DNA from: Paenibacillus sp. Soil787
GTDB lineage: Bacteria; Bacillota; Bacilli; Paenibacillales; NBRC-103111
Reading direction: 5' to 3'
Length of the DNA stretch: 64,000 nucleotides
Assembly: GCF_001429545.1 (NCBI RefSeq)
Contig: NZ_LMSP01000006.1
Location: 1 to 64,000, forward strand
Shown: piece after piece, positions 16,818 through 25,268 of the stretch
Layout: each line of letters starts with the position of its first letter
Numbering within the stretch: the first letter of the stretch is position 1
Position numbers and translations under genes: made by a program
The notes under the pieces: generated by a model
Databases searched by the model: none
What the model was told of the DNA's origin: nothing
What the model saw: only the letters and a program-made list of their open reading frames with translations

Positions 16818-19277
16818 TTAATTTACCTCATATATGAATAAATTATTATTAGAGCTAGAATATATCTTTTTTAGTGTATTTGGTTCATATGCGTCTAAAT
16901 TTCCTTGTGATAGAACATATCTTATATCTGCTTTCTTCAAATCATTTTCATTCATATAAATTTTAAAAACATCTCCACCTTTTAACTCAAATGAGGTGCT
17001 ATTTTGTGTAAGCTCAACAATTATATGAGCATATCTATTGTACACATCACTAAATTTTTTGGTTTCATCCAATTTTTCCCACATATTAATGTCTGGATAA
17101 TATTGCACACTATTAAAAGACTTTACACCTAAAGAAATTAAATATTGTCCATTAACAAGGCTATTCATAGCAGCCCACTTTGCAGATGGATTAAGTTCTT
17201 TAATACGTATTATCTCTTTTGAGATATCGTGTCTATAAATACTATCTGTTCCTCTAGCAATTGGATTTACAGCTGCACCTGAAATTATAACTGGAATAAT
17301 TACAAAAATTGCTAGAAACTTCTTTTTGCCCCTAAGCAATAAGTAATTTAATAATAAATAATAAAGTAAAGTGACCCAAGAAAATGTGTTCCCTAAATAG
17401 GTATACATTTCTGATTTAAATAAGGATATATAGGATATAAAAGCAACAATAATACAAATTAAAAATGTATTATATCTACTTAAAGCCTTATATTTTGTCA
17501 AAATAGATGCTAACCAAATAAATAAATACAGAGATGTAAGACCCGAGATCATAGTTGCTAATCTCTTTTCCGGAACAAAAGAAAATAAGGTGTATTTCCC
17601 AACAAAAATAGGATACTTAATAACAAACCAAGAAATTTGAAAAATTAAATAAATAAATAATGTTAGCATTAAATATCTATTATATTTTTCCTTTTTATAA
17701 ACTAGGAAAAAAGACAAAATAATTGCTGGTGAAAAAATTATAAAGTTACTAACTTCACTATTATTCCAAAAGTTCACATCTTTAAATGGCACTAACCAAT
17801 CAATTAAAAATAATGATAAATATTTCGGATTATATTCCCCACCTGTAGTTATTCTCTGGCCAGGATATACTGTACTTAACATTATTTTTATGCTGTCATA
17901 TGATTGATATATAAATAAGAATATACATGCACAAAAATAAAATATACAAACAAAGAACATGATCCATTCTAACTTGTTTGTTATTAACTTCTTATAATTT
18001 GGAAGTAATATGAATCCTAAAAATATTAAAACTAAGTAACCTAACGGAACTTGAACTGGAGGGTATATACCCATCACAAAGCCTATCATTGATAAAAACA
18101 TCAGTGACATAAATAAAATTCTTGCAGGTTGATTATTATAATTTTTAATATAATAAAGTGCTGAAACAATAATTCCTTGAGAATAAATTATAGTATCAAC
18201 AAATGACGTACTGTACCACCACTGAATTACTGGAGAAAAAACAATAAGCACAACGCCAATTATCGAGATCAGTAAATTTCTATTAGACAAAAATAGTGCC
18301 ATCTCAAAAGAAAGTAAAAGCAATAAAAAAAATCTAATATTCCAAAACCATGATAAGCCGTAATCCTTCCCAAATAATAAGAAGCCCCAATATTGAGGTT
18401 TCGCTAATAAATCAATACTAATTGTCGGAGTATTACTAAGCAACATATTTTGTCCATCCGAACGAATATTATCATTTATTATAGGAAAATTATCTTTACT
18501 CTGTGTTTGTGCTAGCAACCAAGGTGTTTGAACTAGCCATTCATCACTTCTAATAGCACGAGGTTTACCTTCGATTACTATTGAATTTTGGGCTTTATTG
18601 GGTTCAAGATAACTATCCCACATACCTATTGATGATCCATGAATTTTCCCTAAAACCAAAATAACAAATAATAACAAAGCAATTAAATATCTATATTTAA
18701 AAATAAATTCTTTATATCGATTAACAAACAAAGTAATCAAAACAATGAATAGTATCCCGAGAAATATTTTCAAAAGTCGAGTAACCTTAAAATCGAAACT
18801 ATACAATGGATTTATTGTAAGTTTAGAAATTGACAACGTTTCACCTGGTCTATTCGTAACATCAATTCTTAAGCTATTAATATTCAAGTGTTGCTTTAAT
18901 TTTATTTTAAACTCTTCTTGATTTTTAGAAATATTAAAGATAAATGATTTTTCTTCAGAGTATTGTAAATCCTCAGAAGTTGTATAAAAAACTTGAAATA
19001 AACCTCCTGACTTTAGATACTCCATCTTAACAGCAATAGCTCTTGAATCTATATTCAAATTCTTTATTTCAACCCAAGGATCATTGGTAATTGATAAATA
19101 ATTCGAATTCGGGAGAGATTCAAGATCTTTAACAATAAATTTATTCGATTCGATATCCTGGGTAATAAAATTGGAGTTATTCATAAAAAAGAACTTATAG
19201 TTAAAAACGAATAACTCAGCAATGATAGATACTAATAGCAGTAAAATTAAGAGTATGCTTTTTCTTTTTTTGAACAT
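16818..19277 (-). CDS. Large polytopic membrane protein, GT-C-like
   Basis: 819 residues: an N-terminal membrane span (about 8-28), an extracytoplasmic beta-rich stretch (about 30-165), then a dozen or so membrane helices, and a C-terminal extracytoplasmic region (about 670-819). A conserved RSDEWLVQTPWLLAQ follows an early span. The layout is that of GT-C enzymes, which take sugars from polyprenyl-phosphate donors on the outer face, and it resembles a large uncharacterised membrane family in glycan loci. The adjacent GT2/DUF2304/SMR genes could supply the lipid-linked sugar. Very AT-rich. The exact function is inferred. Confidence 0.8.
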   Translation of the reverse strand: MFKKRKSILLILLLLVSIIAELFVFNYKFFFMNNSNFITQDIESNKFIVKDLESLPNSNYLSITNDPWVEIKNLNIDSRAIAVKMEYLKSGGLFQVFYTTSEDLQYSEEKSFIFNISKNQEEFKIKLKQHLNINSLRIDVTNRPGETLSISKLTINPLYSFDFKVTRLLKIFLGILFIVLITLFVNRYKEFIFKYRYLIALLLFVILVLGKIHGSSIGMWDSYLEPNKAQNSIVIEGKPRAIRSDEWLVQTPWLLAQTQSKDNFPIINDNIRSDGQNMLLSNTPTISIDLLAKPQYWGFLLFGKDYGLSWFWNIRFFLLLLLSFEMALFLSNRNLLISIIGVVLIVFSPVIQWWYSTSFVDTIIYSQGIIVSALYYIKNYNNQPARILFMSLMFLSMIGFVMGIYPPVQVPLGYLVLIFLGFILLPNYKKLITNKLEWIMFFVCIFYFCACIFLFIYQSYDSIKIMLSTVYPGQRITTGGEYNPKYLSLFLIDWLVPFKDVNFWNNSEVSNFIIFSPAIILSFFLVYKKEKYNRYLMLTLFIYLIFQISWFVIKYPIFVGKYTLFSFVPEKRLATMISGLTSLYLFIWLASILTKYKALSRYNTFLICIIVAFISYISLFKSEMYTYLGNTFSWVTLLYYLLLNYLLLRGKKKFLAIFVIIPVIISGAAVNPIARGTDSIYRHDISKEIIRIKELNPSAKWAAMNSLVNGQYLISLGVKSFNSVQYYPDINMWEKLDETKKFSDVYNRYAHIIVELTQNSTSFELKGGDVFKIYMNENDLKKADIRYVLSQGNLDAYEPNTLKKIYSSSNNNLFIYEVN

Positions 19278-19318
19278 AAGTATTCACCCACAACCTCATA
19301 ATTACAATACTAATAGAA

Positions 19319-20605
19319 TTAAAAATTCTCCTCTATAGAACCTTTTTCATTCCTGTTTATTGGGATTTTCTGAATTCTCCTCGGTTCTTTATGAAGGAAA
19401 TTAGTTAAATGAGCTAGCAATTTATTTTTTTCAAAGTTTTCTAAGTAATAATCTCTGGCATTATTACCCATTAACTTTAATCTTTCGCTAGATAAAGCAC
19501 TCATTTGGATAGCATTATCTGCTAGAAGTGAAGCATTTTCTGACTCACATACATAACCAGATTCACTTTCCCTGATTATATTAGCACCTTCCCCATCTAG
19601 AGAAGCAATTATAGGTTTTCCCGAAGCTAAATAGGATTGTATCTTGGATGGTATCGTAATTCCGAATAAATCGCTTTTCACTAGTGATACTAAAAGTGCA
19701 TCAGCAACATCATAATATTCTGGCATAGAAGTGAGAGGTTTTCTACCAAGAAAAATAATTACTTCTTGAATCCCTAGTTCCGCCACCTTATCTTCGGCCC
19801 ACTTTCTAGTCATACCATCTCCAACAATAATCCATTTTATATGGGTATAGCCTTGATCAAGGCAAATTTTCGCTGCATTAATAATTGTTTCAAAACTCTG
19901 GGCGGGGCCAATATTACCAGCAAAGATAATATTGAACGTGTTTTGATATTTTTGTTTTAATACTCTATTTTCTCGTTTTTCCTCATAAATTTTTTCAGCC
20001 CAATTAGGTAAATATAAAACATTACTATTGTCAATACCATAGGTTTTTTCAATTTTTTCTTTTATGCCTTTTGATGTAGTAAAATAAAAGTCAAATTGTT
20101 TATATATATAATCAGAAATTTTATTAAAAACTTTTTTATATAATTTTGATTTGAAATTAAATACAGAGTATAAGCTTTCTGGCCATAAGTCTTGTATATA
20201 AATGAAAATAGTTTTATTAAGAATTTTTTTAGCAAAAATAGCGGGAATAGCCATAAATACAGGTGTCAATTGATAAACTAGAACTTTATCGTAATCCTTT
20301 CGAAGTTTCCAGACGTGATAAAGACTAAAGAAGGGAAAGGATACATAGTTTAATAGGACATGGATTGGATTCCCACTTCCTCTGGGAATTACAAAGCTTC
20401 TGTGAACATTAACCCCGTAGAAGTTTTCTTTTCTTTTTTTCAATAACGAATACCCTTCAAAATATTTACCGAAAGGATAATTCGGAATACCACATATAAC
20501 ATCAACTTTATGTCCCATTTCCACCAAGGAACTACAAATATCATTAATTCGGAATTCTTCCGGCCAAAAATGTTGACAAACTACAAGTATCTTTTCTTTG
20601 GCCAA
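19319..20605 (-). CDS. Glycosyltransferase family 4 (WbuB-like)
   Basis: About 428 residues, a GT-B fold. VVCQHFWPEEFRIND at the N-terminus and IPNYPFGKYFEGY are typical of WbuB-type N-acetyl-L-fucosamine transferases. The C-terminal half has FAGNIGPAQS and GITIPSKIQSYLASGKPII with the donor-binding Glu region. The TTG at 20605 is favoured (GGGAG 9 bases upstream); ATG 20614 touches the ribosome site. It lies next to the three genes for a UDP-N-acetyl-6-deoxy-L-hexosamine, its probable donor. Confidence 0.87.
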   Translation of the reverse strand: MAKEKILVVCQHFWPEEFRINDICSSLVEMGHKVDVICGIPNYPFGKYFEGYSLLKKRKENFYGVNVHRSFVIPRGSGNPIHVLLNYVSFPFFSLYHVWKLRKDYDKVLVYQLTPVFMAIPAIFAKKILNKTIFIYIQDLWPESLYSVFNFKSKLYKKVFNKISDYIYKQFDFYFTTSKGIKEKIEKTYGIDNSNVLYLPNWAEKIYEEKRENRVLKQKYQNTFNIIFAGNIGPAQSFETIINAAKICLDQGYTHIKWIIVGDGMTRKWAEDKVAELGIQEVIIFLGRKPLTSMPEYYDVADALLVSLVKSDLFGITIPSKIQSYLASGKPIIASLDGEGANIIRESESGYVCESENASLLADNAIQMSALSSERLKLMGNNARDYYLENFEKNKLLAHLTNFLHKEPRRIQKIPINRNEKGSIEENF

Positions 20606-20630
20606 TTCAAGCATCTCCCTTATGTTTATG

Positions 20631-21503
20631 TTAATGCTTCATATAGTGTTCATATATAGCATGATTAGAATTAACCCATTCACTTATTTCATTGATCATT
20701 TCTATGTAATCATTAACTGAATAGTCAAAATCTTCTCTTGTATTAATTAAACTTTTATCTACAAACTGATTCTCATATTTAGTTATAATTACATCATTTT
20801 TATTGAAAATATCCTTTATTAACGTTAACAAGTCATGTTTATTAATTTTCTTCTTAGCAACTAAATGATACAATCCGCTTATATTTTGTTTCATTATTTC
20901 TTCAATACCTCTAGCGAGCTCGATTGTTGTTATTCCACTCCAATAAGCATTTGAATATCCTTTAATCTCTCCTCTAGAGTGCATAAACCAATTAAATAAA
21001 CCAATTCCTAGAGGATTTATATCGGGACCGATTATTGAAGTTCTGATTGTAATGTCTTTTTCGTTATTGATTTCACCCAAGATTTTTGAACGATCGTAAA
21101 ATGTGTCTCCATCTCTAAATGAGTTTTCCTGATACTCACCTTGTTTACCAGAGAAAACACAATCCGTGCTTAGATGAATAATCTTAGTTTTTTCTTTCAT
21201 ATATTTCTTCTCAAGATATCTAGGCAGATAGCTATTAAGCAAAATCGCTTTATCCTTGTTTTCTTCAGCAAAATGATTTAATACGCCAACACAATTAATA
21301 ATATAATCATATTTATTTTGTTCAAGAAAATGTTCAAAATCTACCAAATTCGTCAAGTCTAGTTGGGTACTTTTATTATTTAATTTCATTGAATTACTTA
21401 TATTATCAACGATATATTCATTCTTACTTTCAAAATACATGGTTATCACATGTCCAGCCATACCAGTTGATCCTAAAACTAGTATCTTTTGCAAATTAGT
21501 CAC
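20631..21503 (-). CDS. RmlD-like nucleotide-sugar reductase (SDR)
   Basis: 290 residues. The N-terminus ILVLGSTGMAGHV binds NAD(P)H, HLSTDCVFSG and FYDRSKILGE give the Ser, Tyr and Lys of the active site. It is RmlD-like, yet it lies between a CapE/FnlA-type dehydratase and a WecB/FnlC-type epimerase. CapF/FnlB of the L-FucNAc pathway is about 370 residues with a C-terminal cupin; this protein lacks that part. RmlD-type reductases in this setting (WbvR/QnlB) lead to UDP-L-RhaNAc and UDP-L-QuiNAc, so that product is preferred here. It begins with GTG; a TTG 9 bases later is possible. Confidence 0.85.
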   Translation of the reverse strand: MTNLQKILVLGSTGMAGHVITMYFESKNEYIVDNISNSMKLNNKSTQLDLTNLVDFEHFLEQNKYDYIINCVGVLNHFAEENKDKAILLNSYLPRYLEKKYMKEKTKIIHLSTDCVFSGKQGEYQENSFRDGDTFYDRSKILGEINNEKDITIRTSIIGPDINPLGIGLFNWFMHSRGEIKGYSNAYWSGITTIELARGIEEIMKQNISGLYHLVAKKKINKHDLLTLIKDIFNKNDVIITKYENQFVDKSLINTREDFDYSVNDYIEMINEISEWVNSNHAIYEHYMKH

Positions 21504-21512
21504 CGCCCAATA

Positions 21513-22643
21513 TTATCCTTTTTTCCAAACTGTTCTATTAACATAATCGGTATAGCTCAATATAATTCTTACTATTTTTTGTGAGACACTCAATGTATCA
21601 TAATCATTCACTATCTTAATATTATAATTCGTTGAACTAAATTGGCTTATAACCACATCTATTGATTGAAGAACCCTATCCTTTTTTAAACCACTCATAA
21701 TCAAGGTTCCTTCGTCCATTCCTTCAGGTCGTTCATGTGCATTCCTAATTGTGATCGCCGGAAAATTTAGTATGGAAGATTCTTCGGTAATAGTCCCGCT
21801 ATCGGAAATAACACATAATGCATTCTTTTGTAGTTTTATATAATCAAAAAAACCTAGCGGCTTCGAAAATACAATTTTATCATTTACTTTGAAATTAATT
21901 TGTTCCAACTTCTTCCTAGTTCTTGGATGCGTTGAAAATATAATTGGTTTGTTATAAGTTTCTACAATACTATTTAATGTTTCTAGCAAATCAGTAAAAT
22001 TAATATCATAATCAATATTTTCTTCTCTATGAGCACTAACAACAAAATAATTATTTGGCTCTAAACAAAAATCATTCAAAATGTTTGATTTATCAATTTT
22101 TTCTAAGTTATAGCTTAGAATTTCTTTCAAAGTTGATCCACTTTTAATAATGGTATTTTCACTTATTCCTTCATTGATAAGATATCTTCTAGCATGCTCA
22201 GTTAAAGGCATATTGATATCACTTAAGTGATCAACAATTTTCCTGTTAATCTCTTCAGGAACACGCTGATCAAAACATCTGTTTCCTGCCTCCATATGAA
22301 AAATTGGAATTTTCCTTTTCTTAGCTGATATTACAGCCATACATGTATTTGTATCCCCATATAATAACAAAGCATCAGGATTTTCTAGTTCCATTACCTT
22401 ATCAGATGATTTAATAACTTCTGCTATCGTCTCTATCGAAGAGGATTTTGCAGCATCCAGAAAATAATCAGGTTTCCTTATTTCCAAATCGTCAAAAAAT
22501 ATCTCATTTAATTCATAATCATAATTTTGCCCTGAATGAACAAAAACATGGTCTGTATACTTATCTAATTCTTTTAATATCAAGCTCAATTTAATAATTT
22601 CAGGTCTTGTTCCAACAATTGTCATTACTTTTAATTTTTTCAA
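21513..22643 (-). CDS. UDP-N-acetylglucosamine 2-epimerase family (WecB/CapG/FnlC)
   Basis: 376 residues with GT-B-like epimerase fold: VGTRPEIIKLSLIL at the N-terminus, HSGQNYD, HMEAGNRCFD, VSAHREEN, STHPRTRK and SDSGTITEES. With the neighbouring dehydratase and reductase it most likely epimerises C2 of a UDP-6-deoxy-N-acetyl-L-hexosamine, the last step of the set, rather than making UDP-ManNAc. TTG start with GAGGTG upstream. It ends 9 bases before the reductase start. Confidence 0.9.
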   Translation of the reverse strand: MKKLKVMTIVGTRPEIIKLSLILKELDKYTDHVFVHSGQNYDYELNEIFFDDLEIRKPDYFLDAAKSSSIETIAEVIKSSDKVMELENPDALLLYGDTNTCMAVISAKKRKIPIFHMEAGNRCFDQRVPEEINRKIVDHLSDINMPLTEHARRYLINEGISENTIIKSGSTLKEILSYNLEKIDKSNILNDFCLEPNNYFVVSAHREENIDYDINFTDLLETLNSIVETYNKPIIFSTHPRTRKKLEQINFKVNDKIVFSKPLGFFDYIKLQKNALCVISDSGTITEESSILNFPAITIRNAHERPEGMDEGTLIMSGLKKDRVLQSIDVVISQFSSTNYNIKIVNDYDTLSVSQKIVRIILSYTDYVNRTVWKKG

Positions 22644-22658
22644 TGCCTAACACCTCAA

Positions 22659-23711
22659 TTATAAAATATCAATTAATTCAGTAGATGCTCCGTTGAAATC
22701 CTCAAAATTCAACTCATGTTTAATAATATCAAGCTTTAATAATAGTTCTTTTACTTCTTCTACTCTTAATTGTGTTGTATTATTCGAATTATAATCTTCC
22801 TGTTTAGTGACCTCTTCTTGTCCTTTAGAAAAATATTTCTCATAGTTTAAATCCCTTACATCCGATGGCACTCTATAAAAACTATTCAAATCAGAAGATT
22901 TTATCATCTCTTCTCTTGTTAACAATGTTTCTGATTGTTTTTCCCCATGCCTTGTCCCTATTATTTTAATCTCTGATTTGGCATCAAAAAGTTCAATTAA
23001 TGCCTTTGCTAAATCCTCTACTGTTGAGGCGGGTGCTTTTTGAACGAAAATATCGCCATTTTCCGCGTTATTAAATGCATATAAAACGAGGTCCACCGCT
23101 TCATCTAATGTCATTAAAAATCTAGTCATGATTGGATCTGTTATAGTAATATCTTTTTTTTCTTTAATTTGCTTTATGAATAACGGTATGACAGATCCTC
23201 TTGAGGCCATAACATTACCGTATCTTGTTACACAAAGGACTGTGTCTTCAACAGTGAGGTTTCTAGATTTCGCTACAATTATTTTCTCTGCTAAAGCCTT
23301 TGACATCCCCATAGCATTTATTGGATACACAGCTTTATCTGTACTAAGTAATATAAATTTCTTTACTTTATTTTGTATTGCTGAATTTACTGCATTATCT
23401 GTCCCAATAGTGTTTGTCTTTAAAGCTTCCATTGGATAGAATTCACAAGAAGGGACTTGTTTTAAAGCAGCGGCGTGAAATACATAATCTACACCTTTCA
23501 TAGCATCATTAATACTATTAAAATCTCTAACATCACCTAAGTAAAATTTCAATTTATCATTCCTAAATCTATTTCTCATTTCATCTTGTTTTTTTTCGTC
23601 TCTACTAAATACTCTAATTTCTTTGATGTCTGTATTTAAAAATCTCCTTGCTACAGCATGTCCAAATGATCCGGTACCGCCAGTAACTAACAACACTTTA
23701 TTTGAAAACAT
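22659..23711 (-). CDS. UDP-GlcNAc 4,6-dehydratase/5-epimerase (CapE/FnlA type)
   Basis: 350 residues. VTGGTGSFGHAV binds NADP, HAAALKQVPSCE is characteristic of the CapD/CapE group, and STDKAVYPINAMGMSK shows a methionine where most SDRs have the catalytic tyrosine, as in CapE/FnlA/WbjB. These enzymes convert UDP-GlcNAc to a 4-keto-6-deoxy L-sugar. First of three pathway genes followed by a WbuB-like transferase. Confidence 0.92.
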   Translation of the reverse strand: MFSNKVLLVTGGTGSFGHAVARRFLNTDIKEIRVFSRDEKKQDEMRNRFRNDKLKFYLGDVRDFNSINDAMKGVDYVFHAAALKQVPSCEFYPMEALKTNTIGTDNAVNSAIQNKVKKFILLSTDKAVYPINAMGMSKALAEKIIVAKSRNLTVEDTVLCVTRYGNVMASRGSVIPLFIKQIKEKKDITITDPIMTRFLMTLDEAVDLVLYAFNNAENGDIFVQKAPASTVEDLAKALIELFDAKSEIKIIGTRHGEKQSETLLTREEMIKSSDLNSFYRVPSDVRDLNYEKYFSKGQEEVTKQEDYNSNNTTQLRVEEVKELLLKLDIIKHELNFEDFNGASTELIDIL

Positions 23712-23736
23712 ATGTCATCTTCTCTCCTATTTCAAG

Positions 23737-24093
23737 TTAACTCCAGCTCTTGGGAATATTCAGCAATACAACTCCAATGAGAATTATAAATAGTGCAATA
23801 CCATTTAATAAACTAATTTTTTCATTAAAGATAAACACTCCACTAATTATAACCGCTATATAAGATATACTAGTTGTGATCGGTACGATGTACGATAAGT
23901 CATATTTCTTTAATAAAACAATCCACATTAAAAAGCTCAATAAATATAATATTAGTCCAAGAATAATATAAAGGTTCAAACTTATGCTTAAATTGAATTT
24001 CTCATAAACTATATTAGTGCCACCAGCACCAAGTTTCATAAATATTAATCCACCGACAGTAAAAAACAAATATATTACAATGTAAAAAGCCAC
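23737..24093 (-). CDS. Small four-span SMR/EamA-like membrane protein
   Basis: 118 residues with four predicted membrane helices and a short polar C-terminus (NIPKSWS). The pattern (VPITTSISYIAVIISG...FNEKISLLNGIALFIILIGV) is that of small multidrug-resistance/EamA half-transporters such as ArnE/ArnF, which flip undecaprenyl-phosphate sugars. Lying beside a DPM1-like GT2 and DUF2304, it is a good candidate flippase; that job is inferred from position. Confidence 0.82.
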   Translation of the reverse strand: MAFYIVIYLFFTVGGLIFMKLGAGGTNIVYEKFNLSISLNLYIILGLILYLLSFLMWIVLLKKYDLSYIVPITTSISYIAVIISGVFIFNEKISLLNGIALFIILIGVVLLNIPKSWS

Positions 24094-24129
24094 TTAATAA
24101 CCACCTTAGTTTTAAGGAGTAATTTTTTA

Positions 24130-24489
24130 TTATTTATCCTTAGCCTTTTCAAACTGATCTATTCTACTTTCCAGTAAACCGACTCTCTGAATAAGTGTTT
24201 TGTTGTTTTCTGATAATCTAGTTAATATTATAGAAACATGTAATAAAAAAAGTATTCCAAAGAAAATAATAACTATAAATAATGCAGAAGGTGGATATGC
24301 TATTCCTACTATATTAGCAATAACTTCTATCAAGGATCTCCATAAAGACAGCAACAAAAACAATCCACTCGCTAATATCCATAAGATAGAATATTCTTCT
24401 TTTAGCTTTTTTCTCCTTACTAGATCAATCACAAAAAAAGTGAGTAATAGGCTTGAAATAACGGAAACAATTGTAAGCTTTAATTCCAT
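24130..24489 (-). CDS. DUF2304 membrane protein
   Basis: 119 residues: three membrane helices (about 5-22, 34-52, 66-88), then a short coiled coil (LLESRIDQFEKAKDK). The RRKKLKEEYSILWI motif after the first helix is typical of DUF2304, found next to DPM1-like GT2 genes. It overlaps the GT2 end by 10 bases, so the two are translated together and probably act together. The biochemical role is unknown. Confidence 0.88.
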   Translation of the reverse strand: MELKLTIVSVISSLLLTFFVIDLVRRKKLKEEYSILWILASGLFLLLSLWRSLIEVIANIVGIAYPPSALFIVIIFFGILFLLHVSIILTRLSENNKTLIQRVGLLESRIDQFEKAKDK

Positions 24490-25208
24490 GCTACCATTTC
24501 CTCCGATGTCTTCTTCGGATGCTTTCTTAATAAATTTATTAATATACTAAATGTTACTTTGACCATGTAATATATAGGTTTAAATCCATTTATTGATGAG
24601 CGTCCTCCTAATCTCTCTCTCATAGTGACGGAAAGTTCCTTTATGGTAAATCCTGCTTTTTTCATAATTATAATTGTTTCAACTTCTGGATAATCCTGTG
24701 GATAATTACTGGCAAGATACTTAATGGCTTTTTTATTATACGCTCTAAACCCAGAAGTGGTATCAGTTAATTTCTGCTTTAGTATCGTAGAATTAATAAA
24801 TTGAAAGTACGTAATACCCAAACTTCTGAAAAATGATGGCTTATAATTTTTTGAATCTAAAAATCTGGAACCTATTACCATGTCAGCATTTAATATGAGT
24901 ATTGGCTCTAATAATTTATTTAATTCAATTGCTAAATGTTGTCCATCTCCATCAAATTGAAATGCAATATCATAATTATTGCTATTTGCATAAATAAAAC
25001 CAGTTTGTACTGCACCGCCAATACCTAAATTACATGGGAGAGTTATAACTTTTGCACCAGCTTTAATTGCGATAGCCGCTGTACTGTCCTTAGAACAATC
25101 ATTAATAATTAAAACATCTGCCTTTACGAAATTTTCATTTAGGTCAGCTATAACCTGCTTGATCGATTCTTCTTCATTGTAAGCTGGAACAATAGCCAGT
25201 ATCTTCAT
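24480..25208 (-). CDS. Polyprenyl-phosphate sugar synthase-like GT2 (DPM1 type)
   Basis: 242 residues. AIVPAYNEEESI, LIINDCSKDST, FQFDGDGQH (metal-binding Asp residues), GSRFL and LGGRSSINGFKPIYY are the DPM1/GtrB-like signatures. Such enzymes move a hexose from a nucleotide sugar to polyprenyl phosphate. It has no C-terminal membrane spans of its own; the overlapping DUF2304 gene may supply the membrane partner. The product would serve a GT-C enzyme such as the one at 16818-19277. Confidence 0.9.
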   Translation of the reverse strand: MKILAIVPAYNEEESIKQVIADLNENFVKADVLIINDCSKDSTAAIAIKAGAKVITLPCNLGIGGAVQTGFIYANSNNYDIAFQFDGDGQHLAIELNKLLEPILILNADMVIGSRFLDSKNYKPSFFRSLGITYFQFINSTILKQKLTDTTSGFRAYNKKAIKYLASNYPQDYPEVETIIIMKKAGFTIKELSVTMRERLGGRSSINGFKPIYYMVKVTFSILINLLRKHPKKTSEEMVAWN

Positions 25209-25268
25209 TTTTATATAGCCCCTTTAGATATTAAAATAAAAACTGGGCACAATCTTTGAAGCTATTAT

